Assembly: GCF_003287735.1 (NCBI RefSeq)
Contig: NZ_NSCM01000007.1
Span: forward strand, 73,979-137,978
Reading direction: 5' to 3'
Origin: Photorhabdus bodei
Lineage (GTDB): Bacteria; Pseudomonadota; Gammaproteobacteria; Enterobacterales; Enterobacteriaceae
DNA length: 64,000 bases
Under the pieces are notes generated by a model. That model was not told the DNA's origin, searched no databases, and saw only the letters and a list, made by a program, of their open reading frames with translations. Of this stretch, positions 10,354 to 23,557 are shown piece by piece. A program made the translations under genes and the position numbers. Position 1 is the stretch's first letter; each line of letters starts with the position of its first letter.

Positions 10354-13300
10354 TCAGCTCTCATGTGGCGGTGGAGCTAATACTTCACGATTACCATTAT
10401 GACCCGGAGCACTGACAATCTGCTGTGCCTCCATCTGTTCCACAATACGCGCCGCTCGGTTATAACCAATACGGAATTGGCGCTGGACACCAGAAATCGA
10501 AACTCGTCGTTTTTCCGTCACGAATTGAACTGCCTGATCAAACAAGGCGTCTAGCTCTTCATCACTGTCAAGGCCTAAGCCACCTTCAGCATCATCACCA
10601 CCACTGAGAATGCTATCAATATACTCTGGACGACCGCGGGCTTTCCAATCATTAACCACTTCATGAACTTCCTGATCCCGAACAAATGCGCCATGAACAC
10701 GCACCGGAATCGAGGAGTTTGGCGCCAGATAAAGCATATCCCCCATGCCCAACAGGGATTCAGCGCCGCCTTGATCAAGGATGGTGCGGGAATCAATTTT
10801 GCTGGAAACCGTAAAGGCAATACGAGTCGGAATATTCGCTTTAATCAAGCCGGTAATAATATCGACAGATGGGCGTTGAGTCGCCAGAACCAAATGGATA
10901 CCAGCAGCACGCGCTTTCTGTGCTAATCGGGCAATCAGCTCTTCAACTTTTTTACCGACGGTCATCATTAAGTCAGCAAATTCATCTACCATAACAACAA
11001 TATACGGTTCTTTTTTCAGCACCGGATGAGTAGCATCCATGCTGTCACCCGGCTTCCAGAATGGATGAGGAATTGGGCGTCCCATCTCTTCTGCCTGCTT
11101 AACCTTTTCGTTATAACCCGCCAGATTACGCACACCCAATGCAGACATCAGTTTATAACGGCGTTCCATTTCACCGACACACCAGCGCAGTGCATTAGCA
11201 GCATCTTTCATATCGGTAACAACTTCGGTTAACAGATGCGGAATACCTTCATAAACCGATAACTCCAACATTTTTGGGTCAATCATAATAAAGCGGACAT
11301 CCTCTGGTTTTGCTTTATAGAGGATACTGAGGATCATGGCGTTGACGCCAACAGATTTACCCGAACCGGTTGTACCCGCCACCAGCAAGTGCGGCATTTT
11401 ACCTAAATCAGCGACAACCGGCTGGCCGCCAATATCTTTACCCAACACAATTGTCAGTGGTGACGGATTATCGCGGAATTTTTCACAATCCAATACTTCA
11501 CGCAAATAGACCGTCTGGCGCTTTTTATTCGGCAATTCCAAGCCAACATAAGGTTTACCCGGAATCACTTCAACAATACGCACAGCGACCGCTGATAGAG
11601 AACGTGCTAAATCTCTTGATAAGTTGGAAATACGTGAGGCTTTAACACCCGGAGCCAAATCCAGTTCAAACCGGGTAATCACCGGACCGGGTGAAAAACC
11701 CACAACATCAGCTTTAACTCGATAATCACTCAGACGCGCTTCAATCAAACGGGACGTTTGCTCAAGGGCAAACATATCAACGGGTTCCTCTTCCGCTAAA
11801 GGATTGGTTAGCAGATCGAGCGAAGGCATTGGTGTCGTTGGTTTTGGCAACGGTTGATCGTTACGAACTAAAAACGGATGGAATAAGCTATCTTGCTGCG
11901 GTTGCTGCGGTTGCTGCGGTTGCTGCGGTTGCTGCGGTTGCTGCGGTTGCTGCGGTTGCTGCGCAACATTGTGTACAGGTGCTGGCGCAAAAGCAATTTC
12001 TGTGGGTCGTTCTGATTGATTTTCCGGTGCTGATTGAACAGAAGGCATAAATAACGGCTCTGCCGGCTCTTTTTCGACTAAATCTTCAACCGGTGAAAAA
12101 TTATTTAAAATCGATAAACTCTCCAGAGCAGAAAGCTCTTTTTTCTCCTGGTGACCTTGCTCCTGATAACGCTTATATTGCGGCTGCTCAACTGTCTGTT
12201 TGACAGTCTCTGTCGCTGTTTGAGCCCATTTTTCCACCGAAGGCTCATTTTCCAGCTCAAATAAATTCTGTCTTATCTGAGGCTGGATTGGGGCCTGTTC
12301 TTCTGTATCCGCCGTAATACGATAACGCTCGCGCTGTTGTTCAAGAAACTGCTGACTCAGCAACGCTTCTTGCTGTTTATCAGACTCAATATCATCATCC
12401 GCTCCACCTATTTGTTGTTTAACCTCTTCTTCACGCTGTTGTTCCGCAAGACGTTGTGAAGGCACTTTAATGCCATACAGTTCACGGCGGGTTGGAATAC
12501 GGACAGGATTAGGACGGGGTAGTTCTGGCCCGATTCCTTGCTTAACCTGAGAGTTGCCTGTTATAACCGTTGCAGAGGTTGAGGCTGCTACAACATTTTT
12601 TGGTTCTGTTTCAGGCATAAAAGTGAAAGTGTCGCTGCCATTCCGGCTATTTTCGACGGGCTCAAATGTTGGCGTCGCTTCACGATTAAATTCAGATATA
12701 GGTTCAAAATGGTATTCAGCAGGCGTTTCAAATATATAACGAACAGGTTCGTCATTATTCTTTTCGCTCTCTTCTACTAATGACTGAGGCCGTGCAATAT
12801 CACCGGATGTATTAACCAGAATTTCAGGTTCAGCATCAATATCAGCCATATTAGTGGTAGGAATATCTATTGGCTGTTCTTGTTCGATTTCTGCTTTCAC
12901 CGATTCTGGTTCGTCCAGTTCAGCTTTTGCTAATTCTACGGCTGAAGGTGCTGTAAATAGTACATCATCATGATCAATATCAGCCGCTGTAAATTCAGAT
13001 TCTGTTTTATCATCGGCGGGATCTTCCCTCTCAATAGCCGTTTCACCGTATGGCATATATTCCTGTTCATTACGGCTACGATTGGTAATAAATCCTATTG
13101 CTCCCAGAATTACTGCTCCCGTTTTTTCAGCAATGGTTAACCATGACCAACCAGTAAATAACGTCAACCCAATTGCCCAAATACACAGCAAGACCAAAGT
13201 TGCACCTAATTCATTAAACCAGGGCAACATCGCACTACTAAACAGACTGCCAATAATACCGCCGGAAGCAAAGTAATGGAGATCGTCAACATTCAGTGCC

Positions 13301-13689
13301 GCTAATCCACATGAAGTCAAAACGATTGCCAATGCGCCAATAACGCGCAAAGCCAACGCAAAGAAATCGACATACTCTCGGTCATCATGTTGCTTAAAAG
13401 CAGTCCAGCAACCCAATATCATCACTGGCGGGATGACATAAGCTAGAATGCCAAATGCAGAAAACAGCGTATCGGCCAGCCATGCACCCACACCCCCCCC
13501 CAAATTATGCACTGGCTCATGCCATGCAGTCTGAGACCAACTGGGATCAGAAGGGTTAAAACTGACAAGTGCGACCAGCAGATAAGCCGCTAGGATAACA
13601 ATGATAAGCAACACAGCTTCTAACAGCCTGCGCCCACTACTCAGTCTCTTTAATTTAATATTTTTATCTTCTGTATATTCCTGGCTCAA
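10354..13689 (-). CDS. ftsK: DNA translocase FtsK
   Basis: 1111 residues. The N-terminus has four or so membrane helices (from about residue 25) that anchor it at the division septum. A long acidic, proline- and glutamine-rich linker (about 220-600) includes a run of QQP repeats. The RecA-like motor has Walker A GTTGSGKS near 770 and [18 protein letters not shown] after it. The C-terminal gamma winged helix ([17 protein letters not shown]) reads KOPS and activates XerCD at dif. It is shorter than E. coli FtsK (1329) because the linker is shorter. A LexA-type box lies just upstream. It is transcribed towards lolA, as in E. coli. Confidence 0.97.
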   Translation of the reverse strand: MSQEYTEDKNIKLKRLSSGRRLLEAVLLIIVILAAYLLVALVSFNPSDPSWSQTAWHEPVHNLGGGVGAWLADTLFSAFGILAYVIPPVMILGCWTAFKQHDDREYVDFFALALRVIGALAIVLTSCGLAALNVDDLHYFASGGIIGSLFSSAMLPWFNELGATLVLLCIWAIGLTLFTGWSWLTIAEKTGAVILGAIGFITNRSRNEQEYMPYGETAIEREDPADDKTESEFTAADIDHDDVLFTAPSAVELAKAELDEPESVKAEIEQEQPIDIPTTNMADIDAEPEILVNTSGDIARPQSLVEESEKNNDEPVRYIFETPAEYHFEPISEFNREATPTFEPVENSRNGSDTFTFMPETEPKNVVAASTSATVITGNSQVKQGIGPELPRPNPVRIPTRRELYGIKVPSQRLAEQQREEEVKQQIGGADDDIESDKQQEALLSQQFLEQQRERYRITADTEEQAPIQPQIRQNLFELENEPSVEKWAQTATETVKQTVEQPQYKRYQEQGHQEKKELSALESLSILNNFSPVEDLVEKEPAEPLFMPSVQSAPENQSERPTEIAFAPAPVHNVAQQPQQPQQPQQPQQPQQPQQPQQDSLFHPFLVRNDQPLPKPTTPMPSLDLLTNPLAEEEPVDMFALEQTSRLIEARLSDYRVKADVVGFSPGPVITRFELDLAPGVKASRISNLSRDLARSLSAVAVRIVEVIPGKPYVGLELPNKKRQTVYLREVLDCEKFRDNPSPLTIVLGKDIGGQPVVADLGKMPHLLVAGTTGSGKSVGVNAMILSILYKAKPEDVRFIMIDPKMLELSVYEGIPHLLTEVVTDMKDAANALRWCVGEMERRYKLMSALGVRNLAGYNEKVKQAEEMGRPIPHPFWKPGDSMDATHPVLKKEPYIVVMVDEFADLMMTVGKKVEELIARLAQKARAAGIHLVLATQRPSVDIITGLIKANIPTRIAFTVSSKIDSRTILDQGGAESLLGMGDMLYLAPNSSIPVRVHGAFVRDQEVHEVVNDWKARGRPEYIDSILSGGDDAEGGLGLDSDEELDALFDQAVQFVTEKRRVSISGVQRQFRIGYNRAARIVEQMEAQQIVSAPGHNGNREVLAPPPHES
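11893..11964. repeat. 9 bp tandem repeat in ftsK linker
   Basis: About eight direct copies of ttgctgcgg, encoding repeated QQP (as read on the coding strand) in the disordered FtsK linker. The unit is a multiple of three, so copy-number change would keep the frame. Confidence 0.9.
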
Positions 13690-13752
13690 GAAAGGCTCTC
13701 CAGGTTTCCTGTTGATTTAACGGAACAACGCCGAGATAGCTCAGCGTTGAAA

Positions 13753-13768
13753 CTGTATGCATAAACAG
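13753..13768. promoter_or_regulatory. LexA (SOS) box upstream of ftsK
   Basis: ctgtatgcataaacag fits CTG-N10-CAG and lies 64 bp before the ftsK start. E. coli ftsK also has an SOS-inducible promoter (dinH), which supports the call. Confidence 0.72.
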
Positions 13769-13819
13769 GAGTGTACCTAAGTTTTTCCAGTTTTGCACCT
13801 GTACATTTTTGGTAAGATT

Positions 13820-14314
13820 TTAGCGAGTCTTAATGACCAAACGATTGCTCTGCTTAACTTCTTCCATCACAACATATGTGCGGGTGTCATTAACACCTGG
13901 CAAACGCAACAAAGTTTCGCCTAGCAACTTACGATAAGCTGACATGTCTGGTACGCGAGTTTTCAATAGATAGTCGAAATCACCGGAAACTAAGTGGCAT
14001 TCCTGAATCTCTTCCAATTTTTGTACAGCAGCGTTGAATTGTTCAAAAACATCTGGAGCACCACGGTTTAAGGTAATTTCAACAAATACCAGCAAAGATG
14101 CATCCAAATAGTGAGGATTCAGCAATGCCGTGTATCCAGTAATAAACCCTTGGCGTTCCAGACGACGAACACGCTCCAGACACGGGGTTGGAGACAAACC
14201 TACCCGTTTAGACAGTTCTACATTAGAAATTCGCCCATCTTTCTGTAGCTCATTTAGGATATTACGATCTATGCGATCAAGATCTTTTCCCGGACGTTTT
14301 TTATTATCTATCAT
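13820..14314 (-). CDS. lrp: Leucine-responsive regulatory protein
   Basis: 164 residues, exactly the E. coli length and near identical as far as I can recall. The N-terminal helix-turn-helix (NILNELQKDGRISNVELSKRVGLSPTPC region, about 18-50) is followed by the RAM effector domain that binds leucine and builds octamers. It is a global regulator of amino-acid metabolism; in Photorhabdus and Xenorhabdus it also controls symbiosis and virulence traits. Divergent from trxB, with a long 5' region typical of an autoregulated lrp. Confidence 0.97.
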   Translation of the reverse strand: MIDNKKRPGKDLDRIDRNILNELQKDGRISNVELSKRVGLSPTPCLERVRRLERQGFITGYTALLNPHYLDASLLVFVEITLNRGAPDVFEQFNAAVQKLEEIQECHLVSGDFDYLLKTRVPDMSAYRKLLGETLLRLPGVNDTRTYVVMEEVKQSNRLVIKTR

Positions 14315-15772
<1,458 letters not shown>

Positions 15773-15789
15773 ATTCTTTTTCTTTCAAG

Positions 15790-15812
15790 GCGCTATTTCG
15801 GTAGCGCTTTTT
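15790..15812 (+). terminator. trxB terminator
   Basis: gcgcta / tagcgc stem with a tttcgg loop and five T, 18 bp after the trxB stop. Confidence 0.78.
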
Positions 15813-15906
15813 AACATGTAACATATCAGCAGGATGTTGACACATAGGATATGTCCAGCCTTTTGGTACACCATTATTCTCACCTGTTAAATTAGAATTT
15901 TTCCTT

Positions 15907-17676
15907 ATGGACAAAACAAGACAGTATGAATTGGTTCGCTGGCTGAAACAGCAAAGTGCCCCGGCCCAACGCTGGCTCCGCCTGTCCATGTTATTTGGCT
16001 TAATCAATGGATTATTGATTATTGCTCAAGCCTGGCTACTGGCCTCAATTCTGCAAGCTTTAATCATGGATAATCTTCCACGCGAGCACATTACGAACGA
16101 ATTCTGGTTGCTAGCAGCCACCTTTGTGTTACGAGCTATCATCAGTGCCATTCGGGAACGAATCGGTTTTATCTGTGGCAAAGTCGTGCGTCAGAAAATC
16201 CGCGCTATGGTATTGGATAAGCTGGAACAACTTGGCCCAATGTGGGTTAAGGGTAAACCAGCCGGTAGCTGGGCAACCATTATTCTTGAGCAGATAGAAG
16301 ATATGCAGGATTATTATTCCCGCTATCTGCCACAGATGTCTCTCGCCGTCATAATCCCTATTCTTATTCTGATCACCCTATTCCCTGTTAACTGGGCTGC
16401 CGGGCTAATTTTATTCGCTACTGCTCCCCTAATCCCGTTATTTATGGCGCTGGTTGGTTTAGGTGCCGCAGACGCTAATCGGCGTAATTTTGTCGCACTA
16501 GGGCGGTTAAGCGGTAATTTTCTTGATAGGTTACGTGGGTTAGAAACGTTGCGCTTGTTTTATCGCGGCAAAGTAGAAACACAACAAATCAACGAATCCA
16601 CCGAAAACTTCCGTTGCAGAACAATGGAAGTGCTGAGATTAGCGTTCCTTTCTTCTGCGGTGCTGGAGTTCTTTGCTGCCATTTCTATTGCCGTTGTCGC
16701 TGTCTATTTCGGTTTCTCCTATTTGGGGGAACTTAATTTTGGCAGTTACGGGATGGGTGTTACCCTGTTTGCCGGTTTTCTGGTGTTAACCCTCGCCCCA
16801 GAATTTTTTCAGCCATTACGCGATCTAGGTACTTATTATCACGCTAAAGCACAGGCGATTGGGGCCGCCGAAGCATTAGTGACTTTATTGAGCAGTGATG
16901 GTGAATATGCACCTGCCGGTGGTGATAAAACACTTCCCCCCCAAGATCCGTTGACCATCATTGCTAATAATCTGGAAATTTTGGCCCACGACGGCAACCG
17001 GCTTGCTGGCCCGTTGAATTTTACTATAGAGAAAAATCAACGGGTGGCATTAGTTGGTCAAAGTGGAGCAGGTAAAAGTTCCCTCTTGAATTTACTGTTA
17101 GGGTTCCTGCCCTATCGTGGTTCAATACAAATTAATGGCACCGAACTGTGTGAGTTGGATCAGCAGAGATGGCGTAATCAACTGAGCTGGGTTGGACAAA
17201 ATCCACATCTGCCTGAGCAGACTTTGCTTGATAATATTCGTCTGAACCAACCTAATGCCAATCAACAACAAATCCATCAGGTTATGGAACAAGCATACGT
17301 CACTGAATTTATTCACGATTTACCCGATAGGCTGAATACCATCATCGGTGATAATGCAGCACGATTATCCGTTGGTCAGGCCCAACGTATCGCTGTTGCC
17401 CGTGCCCTATTGAAACCTTGCCGGTTATTATTACTGGATGAGCCTGGCGCCAGCCTGGATGCGCATAGCGAACAACAGGTGATGGAAACACTCAATCAGG
17501 CATCTCATCATCAGACGACCCTGTTAGTTACCCATCAATTGGAAGAAACGCTGGAATATGATCAGATTTGGGTCATGGAAAAGGGGTTGATTATTGAACA
17601 GGGAGATTACCAGTCGCTAAGCCAATCTCAAGGGGTATTCACCCGCCTGTTATCCCATCGAAGTGAGGAGCTGTAG
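15907..17676 (+). CDS. cydD: Glutathione/cysteine ABC exporter subunit CydD
   Basis: 589 residues, a fused membrane and ATPase half-transporter. With CydC it exports cysteine and glutathione to the periplasm, which is needed for cytochrome bd assembly. Six helices occupy roughly residues 20-310; Walker A GQSGAGKSS is near 385, signature LSVGQAQR near 487 and Walker B LLLLDEPGASLD near 510. The next gene starts two bases after its stop, so the two are an operon. Context trxB-cydDC is the enteric order. Confidence 0.96.
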   Translation: MDKTRQYELVRWLKQQSAPAQRWLRLSMLFGLINGLLIIAQAWLLASILQALIMDNLPREHITNEFWLLAATFVLRAIISAIRERIGFICGKVVRQKIRAMVLDKLEQLGPMWVKGKPAGSWATIILEQIEDMQDYYSRYLPQMSLAVIIPILILITLFPVNWAAGLILFATAPLIPLFMALVGLGAADANRRNFVALGRLSGNFLDRLRGLETLRLFYRGKVETQQINESTENFRCRTMEVLRLAFLSSAVLEFFAAISIAVVAVYFGFSYLGELNFGSYGMGVTLFAGFLVLTLAPEFFQPLRDLGTYYHAKAQAIGAAEALVTLLSSDGEYAPAGGDKTLPPQDPLTIIANNLEILAHDGNRLAGPLNFTIEKNQRVALVGQSGAGKSSLLNLLLGFLPYRGSIQINGTELCELDQQRWRNQLSWVGQNPHLPEQTLLDNIRLNQPNANQQQIHQVMEQAYVTEFIHDLPDRLNTIIGDNAARLSVGQAQRIAVARALLKPCRLLLLDEPGASLDAHSEQQVMETLNQASHHQTTLLVTHQLEETLEYDQIWVMEKGLIIEQGDYQSLSQSQGVFTRLLSHRSEEL

Positions 17677-17678
17677 TT

Positions 17679-19427
17679 ATGCGGGTATTGCTTCCTTTTC
17701 TGGCGCTCTATCGCCGTCATTGGTTTCTTATCAGTTTAGGCATGGTTCTGACCGTTGTTACACTACTCGCCAGCATAAGTTTACTGACCCTCTCTGGCTG
17801 GTTCCTTGCAGGCGCAGCACTAGCAGGTCTTGCTGGTTATACATTCAACTATATGCTACCGGCAGCCGGTGTCCGTGGCTCAGCCATTCTTCGAACTGCC
17901 GGGCGCTATGCTGAACGGTTGGTTAGCCATGATGCCACTTTCCGGGTATTGGCACATTTACGGGTTTTTGCCTTTCAGAAAATTTTGCCACTTTCACCGG
18001 GAGGAATAGCTCGTTTTCGCCAAGGAGAATTATTAAACCGACTAGTTGCTGATGTTGAAACATTGGATCATCTCTATTTACGGGTGATTTCGCCGATATT
18101 ATCAGCTCTTATCGTTATCATGGTCCTCACTTTCGGCCTTGGCTTTCTGGATCTCACATTAGCCTATACCCTTGGCGGTATTATGCTGGCTCTGTTGATC
18201 CTGCTGCCATCAGTATTTTATAACGCAGGTAAATCCGTTGGCCGCAATCTGACTATTCTGCGCGGTCAATACCGCACCCAACTCACAGCGGCATTGCAAG
18301 GACAAGCCGAATTGATGGTATTCGGTGCTGCTGGCCGTTTCCGCAAGTCAATGGCTGATATTGAGTCACGTTGGTTAAGACGTCAGCAACAGCAAGCGAA
18401 TCTAACCGGCTTGTCACAGGCAGTCATGATTTTTGCCACCGGTATGACCGTTACATTGATCTTATGGCTGGCGGCTAACGGTGTGGGAGGAAACAGCCAG
18501 CCGGGGGCATTAATCGCACTGTTCGTCTTCTGTTCTCTTGCCGCATTTGAAACTCTGGGCCCCGTCACTGTTGCATTTCAACATCTAGGACAGGTCATTA
18601 CCTCTGCAACCCGGGTTTCTCAATTGATGCAACAAGAACCAGAAGTAACCTTTCCTACATCAGGGCCGGAAAGTTCAGCTCAAGCCAGTATTGATATCAA
18701 AAATATCAGTTTCACTTATCCTGATCAGCCAATGGCCGTCCTGAAAAATGTTTCTCTCTGCTTGAAAGCAGGGGAACATGTCGCGCTGTTAGGCAAAACC
18801 GGTTGTGGTAAATCTACCTTGCTACAATTATTGACCCGGGCCTGGGATATTGATTCAGGCTCAATCTGTCTGAATCAGCATTCTATTACTGCTTATGACG
18901 AATCAACTCTGCGCAGTATGATATCGGTTGTTTCACAACGTGTTCATGTGTTCAGTCATACTTTACGACAGAATTTATTACTGGCAAAACCAAATGCAAC
19001 CGATAATGAACTAGAAATTGTACTGAAACAGGTAGGTTTAAGCAATCTACTGGAAACCAATGAGGGACTAAACTGCTGGATGGGCGAAGGCGGTCGTCAG
19101 TTGTCAGGCGGTGAACAGCGCCGCTTGGGAATTGCCAGAGCGTTACTGCACTCGGCACCGCTGATGTTACTGGATGAACCTACGGAAGGACTCGATGCGG
19201 ATACTGAACAACAAATTCTATCTCTATTGCGTCAGCATTGTCAGCATAAGTCACTGATTATTGTCACCCACCGCCTGTACGGGCTTGACCATATGGACCG
19301 TATTTACGTCATGGATGGCGGCACTATTATTGAACAAGGGCAACATAATGAATTACTGGCTCAGCAAGGTCGCTATTATCAGTTTTATCAGCGGCCACAT
19401 CAGATTCGTCTTAAACCGGGGCAGTAA
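17679..19427 (+). CDS. cydC: Glutathione/cysteine ABC exporter subunit CydC
   Basis: 582 residues, the partner half-transporter of CydD with the same layout: membrane domain (about 15-310), Walker A GKTGCGKST near 371, signature LSGGEQRR near 472 and Walker B LLDEPTEGLD near 496, then H-loop TH. It is coupled to cydD by a two-base gap and leads with three bases into aat, giving a cydD-cydC-aat transcription unit. Confidence 0.96.
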   Translation: MRVLLPFLALYRRHWFLISLGMVLTVVTLLASISLLTLSGWFLAGAALAGLAGYTFNYMLPAAGVRGSAILRTAGRYAERLVSHDATFRVLAHLRVFAFQKILPLSPGGIARFRQGELLNRLVADVETLDHLYLRVISPILSALIVIMVLTFGLGFLDLTLAYTLGGIMLALLILLPSVFYNAGKSVGRNLTILRGQYRTQLTAALQGQAELMVFGAAGRFRKSMADIESRWLRRQQQQANLTGLSQAVMIFATGMTVTLILWLAANGVGGNSQPGALIALFVFCSLAAFETLGPVTVAFQHLGQVITSATRVSQLMQQEPEVTFPTSGPESSAQASIDIKNISFTYPDQPMAVLKNVSLCLKAGEHVALLGKTGCGKSTLLQLLTRAWDIDSGSICLNQHSITAYDESTLRSMISVVSQRVHVFSHTLRQNLLLAKPNATDNELEIVLKQVGLSNLLETNEGLNCWMGEGGRQLSGGEQRRLGIARALLHSAPLMLLDEPTEGLDADTEQQILSLLRQHCQHKSLIIVTHRLYGLDHMDRIYVMDGGTIIEQGQHNELLAQQGRYYQFYQRPHQIRLKPGQ

Positions 19428-19430
19428 CAC

Positions 19431-20126
19431 ATGATGCCAATAATTCAACTGGATGCTGATTCATATGATTTCCCTCACCCGAAAGAAGCATTAACGGAGC
19501 CTAACGGCCTACTGGCAGTCGGGGGAGATTTATCCGCTAAGCGATTAAATGCAGCCTACCATCAAGGTATTTTCCCCTGGTTTTTACCCAGTGAAATGCC
19601 ACTTTGGTGGTCCCCCGATCCGCGTGCGGTAATCATTCCGGGTGAATTGCATATCGGCCGAACCCTACGCCGGTTTCTGCGCAATCCCCCATACCATATT
19701 ACGGTGAATCATGCTTTTGAACAGGTGGTTCATTTCTGTGCTCAACGGCAGGAAGGAACATGGATAGGCAAGGATATTCAACAAGGTTATAAAAAATTAT
19801 ATCAGATAGGACAAGCGCATTCAGTAGAAGTCTGGCACAATGAGCGAATTGTTGGTGGTTTGTACGGTGTCAGCGTTGGCACACTATTCTGCGGTGAGTC
19901 TATGTTCAGCAGAATGGAGAATGCATCCAAATGTGCGTTCATTGCCTTCTATCACCATTTTCTGCGACACGGTGGTGAACTACTGGATTGCCAAGTGCTT
20001 AACCATCACACAGCTTCACTGGGTGCAAAAGAGATCCCCAGGGAAGAATTTATTCAGTATCTTTATCAATTCAGAAATCGGTCATTAAAACCTGGTTGCT
20101 GGTTACAACAAGTACTGGAATTATAA
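19431..20126 (+). CDS. aat: Leucyl/phenylalanyl-tRNA-protein transferase
   Basis: 231 residues. It adds Leu or Phe from charged tRNA to N-terminal Arg or Lys, marking proteins for ClpS/ClpAP. Family signatures are [49 protein letters not shown] and [14 protein letters not shown]. Two consecutive ATG codons leave the exact start open by one residue. The adapters and unfoldase that use its products (clpS, clpA) lie just downstream on the other strand. Confidence 0.96.
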   Translation: MMPIIQLDADSYDFPHPKEALTEPNGLLAVGGDLSAKRLNAAYHQGIFPWFLPSEMPLWWSPDPRAVIIPGELHIGRTLRRFLRNPPYHITVNHAFEQVVHFCAQRQEGTWIGKDIQQGYKKLYQIGQAHSVEVWHNERIVGGLYGVSVGTLFCGESMFSRMENASKCAFIAFYHHFLRHGGELLDCQVLNHHTASLGAKEIPREEFIQYLYQFRNRSLKPGCWLQQVLEL

Positions 20127-20282
20127 TCAACATTTGACCGATTCATGTTGCTGATAACATAAATATCACTATGCACTATTTGCAAAATAACGGGTTAAAA
20201 TACAACATTCCTTTACATAATGAGGGTTTTTCGGCATTATCTTGCCCGTTAAAAACGATGGTTATTAAACTTAGAGGATTAG

Positions 20283-20501
<219 letters not shown>

Positions 20502-20523
20502 TTCATTACCGTTTTCAGATATT

Positions 20524-20575
20524 ACACCACAGGTAGCAACTTTGTATTTAACAACTTTGTATTCACCTGTGGTGT
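20524..20575. terminator. Long-loop inverted repeat between infA and clpA
   Basis: Perfect 11 bp arms acaccacaggt / acctgtggtgt enclose a 30-base loop holding two copies of caactttgtatt. It sits between the convergent stops of infA and clpA, where E. coli has the serW tRNA gene; no tRNA is seen here. No T run, so terminator function is inferred. Confidence 0.5.
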
Positions 20576-20585
20576 CGCTCTTCTA

Positions 20586-22862
20586 TTAGTGCACTACATC
20601 TTCCGGCTTCTGCTTATAAGCATTGCTGAAATCGTAAGTCAGTATGCGTTTTGCCTTATCCAAGCCGATACTCACCGAACCACCGTGAACTAATGAGCCG
20701 AATAGGAGTTCATTTGCCAACGGTTTTTTCAAGCTATCCTGAATAACCCGCGCCATTGGACGAGCACCCATTGCTTTATCATAGCCTTTATCACATAACC
20801 ATTGACGAGCATCCGCACTGACCTCCAGCGAAACGCCTTTTTCATCCAATTGTGCTTGCAAAGCGACAATGAACTTATCAACTACCTGTTGAATGACTTC
20901 AATAGAAAGCGTATTAAACCAGATGATACCATCAAGACGGTTACGGAATTCCGGTGTAAACACTTTCTTAATTTCTTCCATTGCATCGGAGTTGTTATCC
21001 TGCTGCTTAAATCCAATGGATTTGCGCTGTGTTTCACGTACACCCGCATTCGTTGTCATGACTAAAATGACGTTACGAAAATCCGCTTTGCGCCCGTTGT
21101 TATCAGTCAGAGTACCGTTATCCATGACTTGCAATAACAGGTTAAATACATCTGGATGTGCTTTTTCAATCTCATCAAGCAGCAATACTGAATGAGGATG
21201 TTTAATCACAGCATCCGTAAGCAATCCTCCTTGATCAAAACCAACATATCCCGGTGGTGCACCAATTAAACGACTTACTGTATGGCGCTCCATATATTCT
21301 GACATATCAAAACGCAATAATTTGATATTCAACACTTTAGCAAGCTGTACGGTGACTTCCGTTTTCCCTACGCCTGTCGGACCTGCAAGTAGGAAAGAAC
21401 CCACCGGTTTATTATCCTGCCCCAACCCTGCACGACTCATCTTAATAGCTTCGGTCAATGCCGCAATCGCGGTATCCTGACCGAATACCAACATTTTCAG
21501 CCGCTCATCCAGCGTTCTTAGGACATCTTTATCACTGGCAGAAACGGTTTTTTCAGGAATCCGGGCAATCCGGGCAACGACGAATTCAATATCCGACACA
21601 TTAATCGTTTTTTTACGGCGACTAATCGGCACCAGACGAGTACGCGCCCCAGCTTCATCGATCACATCGATCGCCTTATCCGGTAAGTGGCGATCAGTAA
21701 TGTATTTCACCGATAAATCAACCGCAGCACGGATAGCTTTCGTGGTATAACGTACATCATGGTGCGCCTCATATTTTGGCCGCAACCCTCTAATAATCTG
21801 TACCGTCTCTTCGGGTGAAGGCTCAACAATATCAATCTTCTGAAAACGACGCGCTAATGCCCGATCTTTTTCAAAAATATTACTGAATTCATGATAGGTC
21901 GTAGAACCAATCACTCTGATACGTCCACTGGATAACAATGGCTTAATCAGATTAGCCGCATCGACCTGCCCCCCTGACGCAGCCCCCGCACCGATAATGG
22001 TATGGATTTCATCTATAAATAGAATACTTTTTCTATCCTGCTCAAGGGTTTTTAACAATGCTTTGAAGCGCTTCTCAAAATCGCCACGATATTTAGTTCC
22101 CGCTAGCAATGAACCAATATCCAACGAATAAATCGTACAATCCGCCATCACTTCCGGTACATCTTTTTGCACAATCCGCCACGCCAGCCCTTCTGCAATA
22201 GCTGTCTTACCAACCCCCGATTCTCCGACCAACAATGGGTTATTTTTTCGACGGCGGCACAATATCTGAATTGTTCTTTCTAACTCATCCTGGCGGCCAA
22301 TCAATGGATCAATCTGTCCTCTTTGAGCGAGTTGATTAAGATTAGTTGTAAAATTTTCCAACCGATCCTCTCCTGTAAGCTGCTCTTCTGCTGATTGCGT
22401 GCCTGTCTCCTGATGATCCGATTCCGAGTCCTCTTTTTGAGTTCCGTGAGAAATGAAATTAACCACGTCTAGACGACTCACATCATGTTTACGCAGCAAA
22501 TAAGCCGCTTGAGACTCCTGTTCGCTAAAAACAGCCACCAGCACATTAGCACCAGAAACCTCTGAACGCCCAGAGGATTGAACATGAAATACCGCGCGCT
22601 GAAGAACACGTTGGAAGCTCAACGTTGGCTGAGTCTCCCGCTCATCATTTTCAGGTAACAACGGTGTCGTTTGTGAAATAAAATTCTCCAGCTCCTTACG
22701 CAATTGAGCCAGATTGACCTTGCAGGCTTCCAATGCTTCACGCGCTGATGAATTACTTAACAACGCCAGCAATAAGTGCTCCACGGTCATAAACTCGTGT
22801 CTGTTATCCCGTGCTTTAGCAAAGGCGATATTAAGACTAAGTTCAAGCTCTTGGTTGAGCAT
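20586..22862 (-). CDS. clpA: ATP-dependent unfoldase ClpA
   Basis: 758 residues from the ATG giving [11 protein letters not shown], preceded by gggagg; an in-frame GTG two codons upstream lies in that ribosome site. The ClpP-associated AAA+ unfoldase has an N-domain (1-145) that binds ClpS, a first ATPase with GESGVGKT and a second with GPTGVGKT, each followed by its Walker B. A short acidic linker (about 145-170) separates N-domain and D1. Transcribed after clpS, which lies 32 bp upstream. Confidence 0.97.
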   Translation of the reverse strand: MLNQELELSLNIAFAKARDNRHEFMTVEHLLLALLSNSSAREALEACKVNLAQLRKELENFISQTTPLLPENDERETQPTLSFQRVLQRAVFHVQSSGRSEVSGANVLVAVFSEQESQAAYLLRKHDVSRLDVVNFISHGTQKEDSESDHQETGTQSAEEQLTGEDRLENFTTNLNQLAQRGQIDPLIGRQDELERTIQILCRRRKNNPLLVGESGVGKTAIAEGLAWRIVQKDVPEVMADCTIYSLDIGSLLAGTKYRGDFEKRFKALLKTLEQDRKSILFIDEIHTIIGAGAASGGQVDAANLIKPLLSSGRIRVIGSTTYHEFSNIFEKDRALARRFQKIDIVEPSPEETVQIIRGLRPKYEAHHDVRYTTKAIRAAVDLSVKYITDRHLPDKAIDVIDEAGARTRLVPISRRKKTINVSDIEFVVARIARIPEKTVSASDKDVLRTLDERLKMLVFGQDTAIAALTEAIKMSRAGLGQDNKPVGSFLLAGPTGVGKTEVTVQLAKVLNIKLLRFDMSEYMERHTVSRLIGAPPGYVGFDQGGLLTDAVIKHPHSVLLLDEIEKAHPDVFNLLLQVMDNGTLTDNNGRKADFRNVILVMTTNAGVRETQRKSIGFKQQDNNSDAMEEIKKVFTPEFRNRLDGIIWFNTLSIEVIQQVVDKFIVALQAQLDEKGVSLEVSADARQWLCDKGYDKAMGARPMARVIQDSLKKPLANELLFGSLVHGGSVSIGLDKAKRILTYDFSNAYKQKPEDVVH

Positions 22863-22894
22863 AAGCACCTCCCCCTAAAAATCAGTATACCTGG

Positions 22895-23215
22895 TCAAAC
22901 TTTTTCCAGCGTACAAAGTAATGGATGCCCATACTCCCTGGCATACATATTTACCTGGGCTGCTTTAGTTTCTGCCACCTCAGCAGTATAAACCCCACAA
23001 ACAGCCTTCCCTTGATAATGGACATCCAACATTAATTGCGTTGCCCGTTCAATATCATAAGAAAAGAACTTTCGTAATACGTCAACTACAAACTCCATCG
23101 GAGTGTAATCATCATTGTTAAGAATGACCTGATACATTGACGGCGGTTGCAGTTTTTGTTGTCGCTCATCCTTAATAGATTCCTTACTTTTCAAATTGTT
23201 ATGATACTCGCTCAT
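22895..23215 (-). CDS. clpS: ClpA adapter ClpS
   Basis: 106 residues. It binds N-end-rule substrates and delivers them to ClpA. The conserved core [17 protein letters not shown] and the hydrophobic pocket region ([17 protein letters not shown]) are present, as is AEVAETKA near the C-terminus. With aat and clpA the three genes cover tagging, recognition and unfolding. cspD lies divergently upstream. Confidence 0.97.
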   Translation of the reverse strand: MSEYHNNLKSKESIKDERQQKLQPPSMYQVILNNDDYTPMEFVVDVLRKFFSYDIERATQLMLDVHYQGKAVCGVYTAEVAETKAAQVNMYAREYGHPLLCTLEKV

Positions 23216-23557
23216 TATTTTCCCAACGGATTAATCTCTAAAACCAGCCACTGCCAGCAAATAAATTATGTTGCCATTTATCTTATCATTATCTGGGCAA
23301 CTCCTTTTACCACAGACTATTCCCCTATGAAAACTCGGCATAAAAGTGCATGAACGAAACTCATATCGTTATCTATATCAAACTTTAGTCATTCAAAACA
23401 ACCAGACATTTGTTCTGTGCTTGACGAGAATTTGATTTTTACTACAGTATGTTTTGTGAACAAACATAGATAATGCCACTGTTTACATGTGATTGTTTAC
23501 GACTGTTATATTAATGGCTCATCTCAACCGAAATCATTAGACGAGGGATGTAGAAGT
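23216..23557. promoter_or_regulatory. Divergent clpS / cspD intergenic region
   Basis: 342 bp with no gene. It must hold the promoters of both flanking genes. I did not find a distinctive operator. The cspD ATG is preceded by an agaagt-type weak ribosome site. Confidence 0.45.
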
